From Epiperipatus broadwayi (taxonomy: Eukaryota; Onychophora; Udeonychophora; Euonychophora; Peripatidae): 64,000 bases of DNA. Under the pieces are notes generated by a model. That model was not told where the DNA came from. It saw only the letters and a program-made list of their open reading frames with translations, and did not search any database. The position numbers were made by a program, and so were the translations under genes. Location of the stretch: assembly GCA_028023455.1 (NCBI GenBank), contig JAQFVV010000317.1, forward strand, positions 62,001 to 126,000, given 5' to 3'. Positions 1-13,240 of the stretch are shown piece by piece (the stretch's first letter is position 1; every line of letters begins with the position of its first letter).

Positions 1-549
1 TATTTCTTAGAATATTTTTTGGTAGGAGGAAGCTTGCTGTTTGAACTTTATATTTATTTTGACATATTTCTTTTTTTAAACCCATAGAAGTTTATAGACT
101 TATTTTACATGAACTTATGTGTGTGCAACTGAGTGTAGTTGTATGATATTTATATATGTTTTTGAAATATAAAACAATACTTAATGTATTAGATCTGCTG
201 CCCATGTTCGCGACGATAGAAAGGCGTATTAAAAAATCAAATTTTTAACAATACGAAAAGTATAATTTTGTACGCAAAAGTAATAAACACATAACGATAT
301 TAAATAAAAAACAGGTAGTTATGTCTTTTTAATATGGCATTCTGCCGTCGCAAACACGAGCAGCAAAGTATAAGGCCTAAGTATCGAAAAATCAGTTTAC
401 ATTATCATTTTGTAAAATTAAAAAAAATTTTCATAGTCCCGGTCATGATAAAATATTATTTTCAGTTGTCATTAAAAGTTTATGCAATATTTGAAATTAT
501 AATTGAATATGGGTGAAAATTTGGTTCTTTTTAATCAAGCTTTAGTTTC
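1..549. other. AT-rich flank, no gene seen
   Basis: Apart from a short open frame at 334-516 with low-complexity composition, I see nothing gene-like. It is the left flank of the hAT element. Confidence 0.5.
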
Positions 550-3525
550 AATTAGATCAGAGATACTCAACATGTGGCCTGCCAAGATTTTATGTGTGAT
601 CCAGCAATAGACTGAGAGTCAATAGATGTGTAAACACTCTTCTTAATTAACAAATAACCATGTGTGATTGATAATTTTTATTGACACACTAATAACGTTG
701 TGTTTTTTGTTTTTTTTTTAATTTCACAGATCTGAAGAACCTGCCAAATCTGTACCACAAATGCCCGAGTATCTTTATATATGACTTGTACTCGCTCTCA
801 GCCCACTATTTTTAGCATTATTTTGCTGATTTTAGCACCTTCAGTATTTATTTATTTTTTTTGCAAGGAAAAAAATCTGTAAATATTTAAATTTAATGGT
901 ATAATAATGACGTAAATCCGTCTTTTCAAGCTTCTGATTGATTGTTTTTTCTCCGCAAGGGAACGCCAATCCATGACTTCGACAGTTGTATTTCTACATT
1001 TTGAATTCGAAAATGAAAACATAATTTACTAAGCTTTTTTTTTTACTACTTGTTTGTTTCTCAGATTTTAGTCAAAAAATTTACTTTTATACTAAACCAT
1101 ATTGATAAGGAATTCAACGAATTATTTCTGGAATTTATAATTGGCTGGTAAGCATTTATTGTAATTTGACAGTGTTAGATTATTATCATCAATTATAAAT
1201 AGAAATTTCTTTTTAAAAAAATCTTTCTGTATCAGACAAATTATAAATTTCCATTTTAGATACTAAACTAAAACAAATATAATTTTAAAAAGACAAATGT
1301 ATTTACTGCAGATTGCATAATTAACCACTCAGAAGTTTGAAACTTTAATTCAATCAATAATCCACATTTTTGAAAGCAAAGTGAAACATTTTAGTTTTAT
1401 ATGTGAATTAGTACACACATAGACGTGTAGTATTTTATATCGAACTATAATTTAAACATCATAATAATGTCTTCAAGCACCAAACAAAAATTATCAGATG
1501 AAAATAGGATGTTTCAAGACAACTGGGAAGAGGAATATTTTGTTGTGTTGAATAACAAAAGTTCATCAACATGTTTGATTTGATGAGAAAATGTCACATT
1601 AAAAAAATATAACATTGATCATCATTACACCACGAAATATAAATTGTTTAATGACACTTTTGCTCATTGGTCTTTAATAAGAAGTGAAAAATTAGCTTTC
1701 TTCAAGAAATCATTGCAACAACAACAAAATGTTATGTCAGTGGTAATCTCACAAGAAGCAGTGGTGACATGAGCATCATATGAAATTTGTTATATACTTG
1801 GCAAAAATATGAAACCGTTTACAGATGTTGAAGTTGTGAAAGAATGTTTCCTAAATGCTTCAAATATATTATTTGATAAATTTGATGGTAAAAGTCAAAT
1901 ATTATTACAAATTAAGAAATTACAACTGTCAGATTTTACCTGTATTAGATGTATTGAAGGTATTGCAAAACATATTTTTGATAATATAATAGAAAATTTG
2001 AAAAACTGCAAATATTTTAGTTTGGCTGTTGATTCTAGTACTGACATTTCAGCAACATCACAATGTGCTATTTTTGTCAGATACTGTATGGAACAGAATT
2101 CAATTTGTGAAGATTTTTTGAAATTCTCAATAGTATTTGTACTTTTCTGGAGAATAATAATATTGAAATAAAAAAATTGGTTTCTGTGTACACTGATGGA
2201 TGTCCTTCAATGATTGTATCTGAAAAGGCATTTGTTTCCCTATTTAAAAAAGACATATAATCTAACAAATCTTTTATCATTTCATTATTTAATTCAGCAA
2301 GTAAACTTGGGGGCACATATATCCATTAAAGAAGTAGGTGCTGTAATGAAAATCGTAATAAACATTGGGAATTATATTCGAACCTGAGAATTAAACCACA
2401 GTAAATTTAAAAATATTTTGGAAGAAATAAATAATAATTATGGTGATGTACTTTTGCATACTTTGGTGCGATGGCTAAGCAGAGGTAAAGTTTTGAATCG
2501 CTTTTTTTTATTACGTCATGAAATTATTTCATTTTTACAAGAAAATAATAAAATTTATAATGAGCTTAACAGTGATGAATGGTGGTGTCTTTTAGCTTTT
2601 TTATGTGACATCACAGAAAAACTTTGTGATCTTAATATTAGTTTACAAGGTGAAAATAAAATTATTTCATAAATGACAAATAAAGTATTTGCTTTTGAAG
2701 AAAAACTAAATATTTATTACCATGATATATAAAACCAAATACTACATCATTTTCCAACATTGACAAATGCTAAGCAAGATGGTATTGACATTTCTTCAGA
2801 AACCTATGTAATTATTTTAAATTATTTAGGTACCTTATTGAAAAAATTTAAAAGTAGATTTCAAGATTTGAGAAATTTTAAGAATTGTCTTTTGCTTGTA
2901 GAAAATCCCTGGCACTTAGAAATAGCAACTATTACACAATTAACTGCATTTGGACATGATTATGCTAATCTATTTAACAAATTTGTTGAATTTAAAAATG
3001 ACACAAATTTGGAAGCCATTTTTAAAGAGAAAAGGGAGGAAAGGAGTATATGGAAGTATATGGAATTTTGAAAATTAGTGCATGAAAATATAAAACTGTC
3101 AAAAAGTGTGCACAAATGTTGCTCACAATGTTTGCATCAATATATCTTTGAGAATCATCTTATTCGAAAATGAATTATGGGAACAATGTGCATAGAAACA
3201 GACTTACTGATTTACACCTTGATGATATATTAAGAGTAGCATATAGCACATATAAACCAAATTTATCTAAAATTGTTAAAAGTTTATCTCAAAATCAAAA
3301 ATCACACTGATATTTAAATAAATGTTTATATCAAATAAAAGTGTTTGTGTTTTATTAATATGTTAATTCTAAGATATAGTAAAGTGATCCACAAGCTGTG
3401 GCATGCATGAATGAGAGGTCAGCCATTTTTTATGTGACACCAATTGATTGCCATGACCCGTTTGATGTAGCACACAAATATATGTGGCCCAGAAAAGAAA
3501 AAGGTTGAGTATTCCTGAATTAGGT
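550..3525 (+). mobile_element. hAT DNA transposon, ZBED/GTF2IRD2-like, degenerate but with both ends
   Basis: The element proper runs from 558 to 3517 (2,960 bp). It begins CAGAGATACTCAAC and, read inward from the other end, CAGGAATACTCAAC: a 14-bp terminal inverted repeat with two mismatches that starts CAG, as is usual for hAT ends. It is flanked by AATTAGAT (550-557) and AATTAGGT (3518-3525), an 8-bp target duplication with one mismatch; 8 bp is the hAT hallmark. The transposase relic lies inside on the same strand. Positions 558-1466 are non-coding leader and 3311-3517 trailer. Coding decay and the imperfect ends indicate an old, immobile copy. Confidence 0.85.
1467..3310 (+). pseudogene. 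hAT transposase pseudogene (BED finger + RNase H-like core + hAT dimerisation region)
   Basis: The likely start is the ATG at 1467. The first ~70 codons carry a degraded BED finger: in the CLI-x block the second cysteine is now a stop (about 1579-1584), and the His pair survives only as DHHYTTKY. The best open part (1809-2171) holds ECFLNASNILFDKFDGK and the catalytic-core block SLAVDSSTDIS. A later fragment (2418-2672) has the hallmark VRWLSRGKVLNRF and DEWWCLLAFLCDIT. Fragment 2760-3071 has LRNFKNCLLLVENPW. A tail near 3200-3300 gives LTDLHLDDILRVAYSTYKPN. At least two frameshifts and several in-frame stops separate the pieces, so it cannot make a working transposase. Order and motifs match animal hAT proteins that gave rise to GTF2IRD2, ZBED and FAM200 genes. 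The family call is firm; the exact subfamily is inferred. Confidence 0.85.
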
Positions 3526-6240
3526 AGTTATGCCACTCATTTTGAAAATTGCTGCTATAAAAACAAAACAGAAAACTGTTTGTATAATTTCAAACCAATT
3601 TAAATTACTATTTTGTTTTAATATTCTATTTCAATTTTATGATAAATGTAAAAATTATTTTTTTATAGAAATTTTGCATCCTTTGGATAATGAGTATGAA
3701 TAACAGTAATATTTATTAGTACAAAGTATGCATTCAGACTATTCTTGGTCTCTTTTTTCTAAATATTTTATTATATTCATGGAATGGAAAACAAATTTTT
3801 AATACATGTTTTGGTCTTCAAAAAAATTGCTAAATATTACTTATTTTTTATATGGTTTATATATGTGCTTTAATTGGCTAAAATATAAATATTTTGTTTA
3901 TGTAAATGTTTTATATAAGTGAGTATATGTATATACATATAATCTATTTGTTTGAAAGTTTGTGAAGGTATTTGTTGTAAGTATACCTTGGGACTATTTC
4001 GACCATTTAATATTGATGCTTAAATGTTTTTAGAGGAAATTAAGCTTTATTTAAACTTTACAAATAAATTCCACTTTTGTATTAGCACACAGATTAGTAT
4101 ACAACACATTTTTTGAGTAGTATTATTCTTTGTTTTTTTTTTTTTCAAGTGATACTCACTTGACATGATAATACTAGCATAAGAATTGAAGCAGAAATCA
4201 TTATATTCATGAACATTGAATTTAAAGTGATTTTAACTACTAGGCTACTCTATCAAAGGCAACATCTAATAAGTATTTCATATACTTATCTATCAGCATC
4301 ATCCTGATTTCTTCACTTTTTTCTTGAGGGCAATTTTAATGAATGCTTTTCTAATATAATGAATTATTACACTAGATTGACTTATGAAATTTTTACTGGC
4401 TGTTGTCTTTGACAGAATAACTTCATTGATTACAACATTATTTTAAATTCCATGTTCATGGGCCTAAATATCCCTGGTTCAATTCCTCCAATGATAGCAT
4501 CACTGGCCAGATCAACAACATAAAGAAGCAACAATACCATCAAAATATTGTATTATATAGTAACTGTGATGTTTTATCAATAGTGGAATTATCAGTTAAT
4601 ATTAGATAATGGAAATAGTCCAAAATATAATGAATGTTTATGTATATACATTAACTCTTATATAAACATGTATATTTTTGTAAGTGAGTAAACTAATTAG
4701 ATGCTACATTAAAATTTCAGTGCATAATTACTTTGGTTATGAAACAGTAAATTACCTTTTGGCTAAAAGGTGAATGGAATTTTAGAAAGTTTATTACATG
4801 AGTGTATTAATTAATAGTTTTTCACATAAACTCCTTGTTCTATCTTTTTGCCAAGTTTGACTATAAAATTAAGGAAATGATATTCAAGAATACATGAGTG
4901 CCCCTACCCCCAGACTTTCATGTGATAGCGAAATTACCTAATAATAATGGAGGTTCAATCCAGGAATTATTAGTTTCATAGTTTGTCATTATCATTGTGT
5001 TAAACTACTCAGAATTAAAATAACTATCACTTGTGAAATGATAATGATATTGATGGAATGTTAGCACTTATAAACTTTGATTCTACAAACAATATCATTT
5101 TAATCAATCCTAACTTTATATTTATCATAAGCACCAAATTACACAACAAACTTCAATTTAGAAACTTCCCCTTACCAATTCATCATTCTTTTACTAAACT
5201 AAATCATATAGGATTCAAGAACAAATATTTTGAAATAACAAAGTATTTTTTTAATATAATACTCAGTTTTGACACTTACAGATTTTGACTTAATAAATTA
5301 TTTTATATTGAGCACACACATATTTTTATAACTAATTGAAATAAATTTTATGTAAATGAACTTTCTCGAGTATCATAACCTTTATTATTAATAGTAATAA
5401 TAAATAATCTGAAATAAATTTTATGTAAATGAATCTGTATTTTTCAAAAAGAGAAATAAATATTTAGCATGTTTCCTTATTAAATTTTTATATTATAATT
5501 TTTCTAGACAGATTTTAAAACTTGAAAAATCTAATGGCACTTATTTTGATTTCAGAAGTTTTGAATATCAATGTTGTTGCATTATTTCTTATACTTGATA
5601 TTATTTATATTTCTAATATCAAAAAATATCACAATTATATATATATTGTTAAAAAGAGATTGTCTTCACAACAGGTTAAGATTGTTATTGATATTGGGAT
5701 TGTCTAAATGTTGACTGATTTTAATGGTTATTTATATATATTGTACCCTTATCAAAAGAGAAAACTATGAACAAAAGAATCTGGGTAACTAGGATATAGC
5801 AATAGTGAACTGCAATTGGGTTACATAAGCAATGACTATTAAAATAGTATTGTTCTGACTAGATACAATATCTAATAAAATAATATCTTTCCATAATTAA
5901 ATAAATAGAAGAAATTTAACAAACTAAATATAATAAAACATATCTACAATGAATAGTTAGGGTTCTAACTAGAGTACTCAATCTATTCATTTTAATAATA
6001 TATTTCATTTATAAACTTGCTCAGTATTATAAATAAAATATAGTTCTATCAAAATAACAAATATATTTATGAAACTTAACATTAAGGTACACTGGCTTAA
6101 ACACTGAGGATACATCCCTAAAGATACACTCCCAATAACATAAGAATATTACCCCACTAAATTCACATAACAGAAATACTATGTAATACTCTCATGTCTT
6201 TAGATACTCATTTAATAATCCTAAATATAATTTATAAGTT
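3526..6240. other. AT-rich intergenic stretch
   Basis: No supported gene. It contains a 23-bp direct repeat (5338-5360 and 5411-5433) and, from 5645, a ~75-bp block that recurs near 8327. Two short tracts resembling a pol III B box (near 4482 and 4953) have no matching A box or cloverleaf, so they are not called tRNA genes. Confidence 0.5.
5645..5740 (+). repeat. dispersed repeat, copy 1
   Basis: The block beginning AAAAAGAGATTGTCTTCACA and continuing through GATTGTTATTGATATTGGG recurs with substitutions and small indels at about 8327-8405 in the same orientation. Probably a fragment of an unidentified element. Confidence 0.5.
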
Positions 6241-6244
6241 ATTA

Positions 6245-6545
6245 CAGATTGTAACGGTCCGCCGGAAGAGAGGAAATGCATCTATGGTCAGACCTAGAGT
6301 TGGGTAAGATGGTGTGACTGACACGATGAAGTATCTAACCAATAATTGTATCTGTCTTGAATGGGCTAGCTCTAAGTTTACACATTATATTCAGATACAA
6401 TTTAGGCTAGTTCATCCATGTCTCACCCCTCTTTCAGATTTCATTATGTCTCAGTATTCAAACTCAGGGAGTATGTTGCCTTCAGTTTTTTTCGGGGGTG
6501 AATTTACTTTATTTAACAACTATTACACCTCTGTATAGGTTCCCA
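6245..6545. other. GC-richer unidentified island
   Basis: This ~300-bp block stands out from its surroundings in GC and CpG content (for example ACGGTCCGCCGG near 6254). The longest open stretch is 6314-6538 on the plus strand but has no recognisable motif. It could be a fragment of an LTR, SINE or other element. I found no second copy in the window. Confidence 0.35.
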
Positions 6546-7179
6546 TTGTCTTAAGATGTGTGTGTGTGTGTGCATATATACATAGTCAATTAAATTGAAG
6601 GATGGGTGTATGAATGATTTTGATAAACTAGAGACAAGTTAAATTTTAAACCAAGTTAATAACTTTTATTAATAACAAATAAAATTTAAAACTCATTTGA
6701 CATAATAAAAGGTGCAGTTATTTGTGTCAAGTATATATTTTTACCATATCATCAATTAAAAGTATCCATTATTCCAATCCATACCCATGATAGAGATATA
6801 TAACTTAGTACTCACTATTTACAAAGCAAATTAAATTAATAAAAAAAAATCATGATTACATCGACCATGAAGCTGGCTAATTAATTTACAACATTATCAT
6901 CAACCATTATCAATCCACTGCAGGATGAAGGTCTCTCCAAGTTGAAACCATCTTCTTCAATATTTACCTTATACTTTTATACTATTTTTTTTAAACTTTT
7001 TAAAGTATATGTTATATTCTGTTATATTATTTTAATGATCTTTTTTCCTTAACACAATTCTCAAATTTTTTTTATTTTTTGCTACCTACTTTATTTTAAA
7101 TAAATTATTTGCTCTGTGAAATTTTACATAGTTGTAAAGGACGTTACACATTAAAATTCTTGGATCAATTTTCAGCTGA

Positions 7180-7500
7180 CAGCATAAAAATAAAATCATT
7201 TTTATATTAAATTGTGTTATTGACAGTGCACTAAAAAGAAATAAAATAATTGTTTCTTCAACCACAATTGGAGATTTTACATTTAACTTGAAATAAAAGC
7301 ATGGGGAGTCCAGAAAATAAGTCAATCCTTTGTTTTAAAAAATAGTGATTGCCTTAATAAATTAATTTCTGGAATCCCACCCCATACTTTTATTTCAAGT
7401 TGAATCTAAAAAACTCCAATTGTGATTGAAACAATTATTTTGTTTCTTTTTAGGGCTTCAGTCACTAAAAGTATTTAATATAAAAAAAAAGTTATCACTA
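7180..7500. repeat. foldback element (inverted repeat, ~125-bp arms)
   Basis: The arm at about 7180-7312 is repeated in reverse complement at about 7370-7500 around a spacer of about 60 bp. Matching blocks include AACTTGAAATAAAAGCATGG against CATACTTTTATTTCAAGTTG, and AATAATTGTTTCTTCAACCA against its counterpart near 7425. Arms are diverged by substitutions and short indels. It is consistent with a MITE-like foldback or a head-to-head duplication. Confidence 0.65.
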
Positions 7501-7607
7501 TTAATAATTTTTAAATTTTTAGTGTTGGAACAGTAAATGAAAATGAAAAACTATATTGTAGTTTAAATTGACTGGACACTTATAGTTGATATATATATAA
7601 ATTTATT

Positions 7608-7868
7608 CATAGTATTATTTCCAGGACCTTCTCTATAATAAAAATACAATAGCTAAAATGGGTGATGTTTCAATACAATAACAAGTACTTTCCATAGACA
7701 TACTTTCTCATATCATAAGAATGTATATGGTGAGAGATTTCACTACATACATTCTTATGATTTGAGAAAGAAGAAGCTCTGAGGAAAGTTTTTGTTATTG
7801 TACTGAAACATCAGTTATTTTAGCTATTCTATTTTTACTATAGGGAAATTCTTGAAAATAATACTATG
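7608..7868. repeat. near-perfect hairpin element (~130-bp arms)
   Basis: The left arm begins TTCATAGTATTATTTCCAGG and the right arm ends ATAATACTATGAA. The whole ~260-bp block reads as one inverted repeat with almost no spacer (centre near 7737). The central block CATAAGAATGTATATGGTGA is mirrored by TCACTACATACATTCTTATG. This is typical of a hairpin MITE. Confidence 0.75.
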
Positions 7869-7960
7869 AATTTATCTTTATCCTTGAGAATATTTGTATT
7901 AATATATATATATATTTTACTAGACATTTCTGTTATAAGTTAATAGCCCTTATGTGTGTA

Positions 7961-8066
<106 letters not shown>

Positions 8067-8326
8067 ATTTAGCCTTGAGCATTATTACACTTAGTATTTA
8101 AGTAATACTTTGGTTGCAATTTGAAAATTATAATTGCAGTTTGTAAAGTTATAATTGACTATTATTAGTTTGCATTCAGGACAGTTTATATTTACCTGTT
8201 TAAAGAAGATTTTTCAAATTTCTTAGTATCAATAATTTTAGCTACTATGATCAAGTTGCAATCTTTAGTGTCTATTTCAATATATTGGACCATAAATAAG
8301 GATGACATTCTACCTTTATTATCAAA

Positions 8327-8405
8327 AAGAGATTGCCTTGACAACTTTGAGATTGTTATTGATATTAGGATTGTCTTACTATTGACTGGATTTAATATAT
8401 AATAT
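8327..8405 (+). repeat. dispersed repeat, copy 2
   Basis: Same orientation as the block at 5645. The shared core includes AGATTGTTATTGATATT followed by AGGATTGTCTT, then a diverged ATTGACTG-type tail. Confidence 0.5.
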
Positions 8406-9186
8406 TTAGTATGTGTACATAATAATACATGTGTATATATTGTAAATATATGTTTTAATTAGTATAAATTTTATTTTATTTTTAATATATATTTTTTCAA
8501 ATATAAGTGTTTAATTTTGTAGTCTACTATGATTTTCTTTTTCACTTTGGCAGGATTTCTTTTCCTGGTATTCCTGCATTCTTTTTTAGTCTATTATTTT
8601 AATAATTTTATTAAACTACAGATTATCCAATTATGAATAATATTTTTGTACAACAATTTTCACTTGATTTTTATGCAAAGTAGGGATGCCTTTATATCTA
8701 TTTTTAACACCTTGTGGAGGATGTAATTGTAAACATATGTCCAAAGACATGGGAAAGATTATGTTCACCATGATGTACATTTCATGCTGAACCAGCACTC
8801 ATCAGTTGACCCAGACCACAATCTCTCACACATATCTCTATCATTGTTATATATATATATATATATAGCAAATTATTGCACTTTATTTGCTGACAAATAT
8901 GCTGTCCTCACATTTTGATACAAATCACTTAGTGAAAGGATAGTAATAGCTTTTTAAGTCTTATTTTGTATGGTATTTTTCATTTGTATTTTACAGAAAT
9001 TATATAGATATGTGTCAAAGTGTGATATAGAATGTCAAATCTGTAAATTGTTCTTACATTTTTAAGAGTTTATTTATTTACTGTTGTAGCTGTTGCAAGT
9101 AACTGTTTATACAAATGCATTATTTATAGTATATAGTAATTCTTTATAATTGAATATTTGTTTTCCATTTTAAATAATGTCCTTAC

Positions 9187-9443
9187 TACTTAATGATCAT
9201 TCCAACTGCCGTTTTGCCTCTGTAAAATGAGTTTTTATTCGTTGATTTTTATTCATTTATTTGCTCACATACCAAATTGTGTTTAAGATTTTGTATGTTT
9301 ACAAAGGCAGCATAATAGAATTTTTTTTACTCAAAAGATTGCAGAAAACATATTTTAAGTGGCATATTTATTTACTTAATGACCATTGCAACTGCCTTTT
9401 TGCTTTTGTAAAGTGAAAATTTTTGTTTATTTAATTTTATTCC
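9187..9443 (+). repeat. pair of ~70-bp direct repeats
   Basis: The unit at 9187-9255 starts TACTTAATGATCATTCCAAC. It recurs at 9373-9443 as TACTTAATGACCATTGCAAC, followed in both by a CTGC-TTTTGC-TGTAAA series. The spacing is 186 bp. It may be a relic of a tandem array or local duplication. Confidence 0.6.
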
Positions 9444-10121
9444 TCAGCTCCAAAACATTTAATATCAAAATATGTGAAATTTCATCCACCCACTATTCTC
9501 TATTTTTTAACGTAATTATTTTAATATTTTTATAAACTGAATGTCCGGCTGCTTATTAACAAAAACTGTACTTGTAAATTATGTTTTTAATAAATGTAAT
9601 AAATGTTTATTTTAATTCGAGTTTTAATCAAATCGTTAAATTGAACAAACTACCATATGAAATGTATATATATTCCTGCTTTTTATTTCTGTAAATGATT
9701 ACCCTAAGTAAATTAAAGTGTTATTAAATTGGAAAAAAATTAATGTCCTCTTGCAATATTCATTTAAAACAAATAAAAGTTTTAAGAATAATTCTTAATG
9801 ACAATATGTGAAGTTATTGAATATTTTTCATATTTTCCTTGCCCTCTATTCAATATTTATCATACTAGTTGACATTCTGAAGATATAAGTGTTTCAAATG
9901 GATTAGGGTGATATAACTTAGTTATATATTAATTTTAAAGCAATTCTATTGAATTTAAATATACTAAACCTCGATTTTAAAAGCACATTCTAATTTGAAA
10001 AAGATCAAACGTTAACAAGCAAATACATTTTCCAAAATCAATAAAAGCATTTAATAAGAAATTTTATCAAATGAGTTCATTTATTACCCTCAAATGTCAC
10101 ATGTCTTCATTAGCAACTGAG

Positions 10122-11160
10122 TACACCTGGGTTTCATTTTATGCAATAGATAGGTTCCTCAGAAAACACGCGCAAAAATAGACGTAACTTACAATGAAAA
10201 AGGGGAGCTGCAATCTGTGATTTTTCAAAATTCGCGTAAAAGTAAAGCACCAATGTAAAATTACTTTAAAATTCGTGCAAAAAAAATAAGGAAATAAAAT
10301 ATGACTAATAAAAAATTTCAAATTTGAAAAAAATTGATACAAGACAAACTTTTTGTAACTATAATATTTAATTTTATTCAAAATAATATATTTTTATGCA
10401 TAATTTACAGTACAGTAAATTACATTTTTTATACACATTTTAATTATTATAGCTCTTTGCGAAAAACACGTTCGTTTGCAAACAACTAGCGCCAACTTCA
10501 CACTAATGTTGTGTCAATGGTTTTCTGGTGACAACGTAATTAGTAATTAATTTTTGAGATGATGATTTTATTAATTGTTTATGAAACTAACAACTAAAAA
10601 TTAAATTCTTATTTTTGTCTTTAATTTTCAATTCCGTTTAAAAATCCAAATTCACATCACATTAATTTCAAGTCATCGTAAGTAATTATTAAATTGTTAA
10701 TTACAATTAAAAATCAGATTTTAATTTTTAATTGTGCCCACTGCTATTACTGACCTTTTAGAAATAAACTTGTGGACACTAAATGATTAATAATTGAGTA
10801 TGATTTTTTTTAAAAAGCAAAAAATGTGATTTAAAATGCAAAATTAATACGCACAATGTTTGAACAAATTTACAGTATAATCTTGTAAAATTTAATGTGT
10901 GTATACATAAAATGTAGAAATCATGATTTCAATTTTATTATTGCATAAATCTTACTATTATAAAGCACTGAAAATATTGAAATTATTAAGATGAAAGTCG
11001 AATTCCAATAATGTGCTATTACTTTCAACATAACGTAAGTGCGCAAAATTTATTATTTAAAGTAATAGTGCATTATCGGAGTTCGACTTCCAGTGAAACA
11101 GGAATTGCGTAACTTCAAAATCGTGTTAAATAAGTCCGTGTAAAAAGAGACCCAGGTGTA
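10122..11160. mobile_element. TA-flanked non-autonomous DNA transposon, copy 1
   Basis: The terminal inverted repeats are CACCTGGGTTTCATTTTATG and, read inward from the right, CACCTGGGTCTCTTTTTACA, each bordered by TA as expected for a Tc1/mariner-type target duplication. About 1.04 kb long, with no plausible transposase inside (an 80-codon frame at 10139-10381 minus is low complexity). A second, closely similar copy in the opposite orientation lies at 21771-22847. Family membership is inferred from the TA duplication; the supplying transposase is unknown. Confidence 0.8.
10996..11088. repeat. internal 30-bp palindrome of the TA-flanked element
   Basis: The arm 10996-11025 (AGTCGAATTCCAATAATGTG...) is mirrored at 11059-11088 (...CATTATCGGAGTTCGACT) around a 33-bp spacer. 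The same structure is kept in the other copy near 21845-21940, so it belongs to the element. Confidence 0.75.
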
Positions 11161-13240
11161 TATTATATTTTATTTTAGAATTCCATTTTACTTGTAATTT
11201 TATCATTTATTTGTTATTAATTTTTAATTAACTTATTCATCATTTTTAATACTAGTTTATGTATTCATTAAGCATTATGAGAACTTGGATTTATATAAAT
11301 ATTGCAACCTAGTATTCTACAATTTAATGATCTGATAGTAATTTGATATCTATTGAATTACTTTTGAATTATTAAAATTTATATTTTGTAATTGATTAAA
11401 TTTTCTCCTTGAAGTAGTTGTAATAACACTGAAATATTTTTGACAGTAAGCTTTTTTATTATTATTCTCATTATTTATTATACACTTAATACAAATTAAA
11501 TCTTATATTTAGGTATGTACCATATATTTATTAATATATAATTTCATATTATAAAAAATTATTAACGATGATGTAATTGCTTGTTTTATTATTTATGTCT
11601 TTCATATTTACACAAAGATTCACTGTGAATATTTATTAACCATATTTGAAATTATGGTATTGTAAATTGCCATGACTAAGTAATGTACAAAATTTCACAG
11701 TAATAACATGTAGTTGCTATTCTGATAAAAATGGATTCCATTTTTTCCAGTAGTCTGAAATGTTATATAGAATGCCAATTTAAACAGTGATAGCTATGAA
11801 AACAATATTTAATTCTATGTTGATGTCTTTAATGCTAAATTAAGTTTAATGCAAATTCTGTTATCAAGTAGAGATACTATGTACTGATTTTTAGTAACCT
11901 TATGGCCTATCAAATTTTTCATTAATATGTGATTTTAGTAACTTTTATAATATGGAATTACATAACCATGTTTGAAGTGAGGATATTTCAAATGATCATA
12001 GCTAAATAATATATAGTCTAGTAGCAGTCTTTGCTCCAAATATGCCTTACATACTGATAAAGTTACTGATATTACATATTAATAAAGAACTGTATCATTA
12101 CAAATTTATTAAAATGAGTATTATCAACTCTGCTTAGATATTAACTATTTAAGCTGGAATTAAGTAAGCTTTGTTATCGTTTATGTTAAGTTGAATTTCA
12201 TTCTCACATTTGGCGTTATCTATATTTACTTTAATATTGAAGACTAAGCTATAGGCAAAAGTAGAATTTATTTATGCAAGACTCTGCATATTATTTATAT
12301 ACAGCAATTTTTAATCATTTCACTCCAAATATTATTACATATACATATGGATTGAAGGAAAGTGTAGAAGGAACTTAATTATTGATATTAAGGAATAGAA
12401 TAATCATGACTCTATAGAGAAGTATAGTGAAATACTAAAAAAGGGTTTCCAAATTTTAGTTGAGTTGACCCATTTATCGACTTGTCAATAAAAGATAATA
12501 ATGGTTTGAGTATTTTCTGACCTTATTTTAATCTCTAGTCAAGAATAGCTAATACCTATTTACTAATTAATATTCACTTGTTATTTTACGATGTGTATGG
12601 ATAACTACCTGAATCAAGCTTGATTGAAGTGAAATTTGAATTTCTTTATCATCACTATGATGGTCAAATATCCAATATAATTAATTATACTTATTAATAG
12701 TTGTTTATTTCAATCTTGTTTGATTGATTATTTATTTCTTTATCATGTTTACCCACTGCATATTTAAGTTCAGGTTGTGAGAATGGGAGATTGATGCATT
12801 ATCACTACAGCATGAAATTTCACATATACATCATAGACACACATATATAAAATAAATGAGACTATAGAGAGACTTGATAAGATATATATATAAGAAGTCG
12901 ATTATTGATCTTAATGAAATAGTTAAATATAAGTATAGAAGATATATATATGCAGCACATACATTATTGTTATATGGATATATGAGTAAATACAACATGA
13001 AATCACTAGTAATATTTATTTTTACTACCAAGGTTATAAAATTAAAAGTATTTTATAGAAATAAGCATTTATATAACTAAACAGATGGATACATAGATAA
13101 TAAAAAGGTAAATTAATAGAGAGAGAAAATATATAAATTGTTTTTGAATAATGAAATCTGATACTTGTTTATTTTAAATAGGTTTTTCATTTTTATTTAT
13201 TTTTTATATAAACTCCTTTCCCTTCACCCTCTTCTTCTTT
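11161..13240. other. AT-rich intergenic stretch
   Basis: No supported gene or repeat family. Overlapping open frames near 12831-13080 on both strands are Tyr/Ile-rich products of TATA-type sequence and look non-coding. Confidence 0.5.

Noticed and set aside
334-516. 60-codon plus-strand frame
   Set aside because: No motif, no context, and composition is that of translated AT-rich DNA.
2077-2316. Minus-strand frame within the hAT element
   Set aside because: It is the antisense shadow of the hAT transposase relic.
4440-4975. tRNA-like B-box strings (GGTTCAATTCC and GGTTCAATCC)
   Set aside because: No A box at the right distance and no cloverleaf stems; short B-box matches occur by chance.
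10139-10381. 80-codon minus frame taken as a transposase
   Set aside because: Phe/Tyr/Lys-rich low-complexity sequence inside a non-autonomous element, with no DDE or helix-turn-helix motif.
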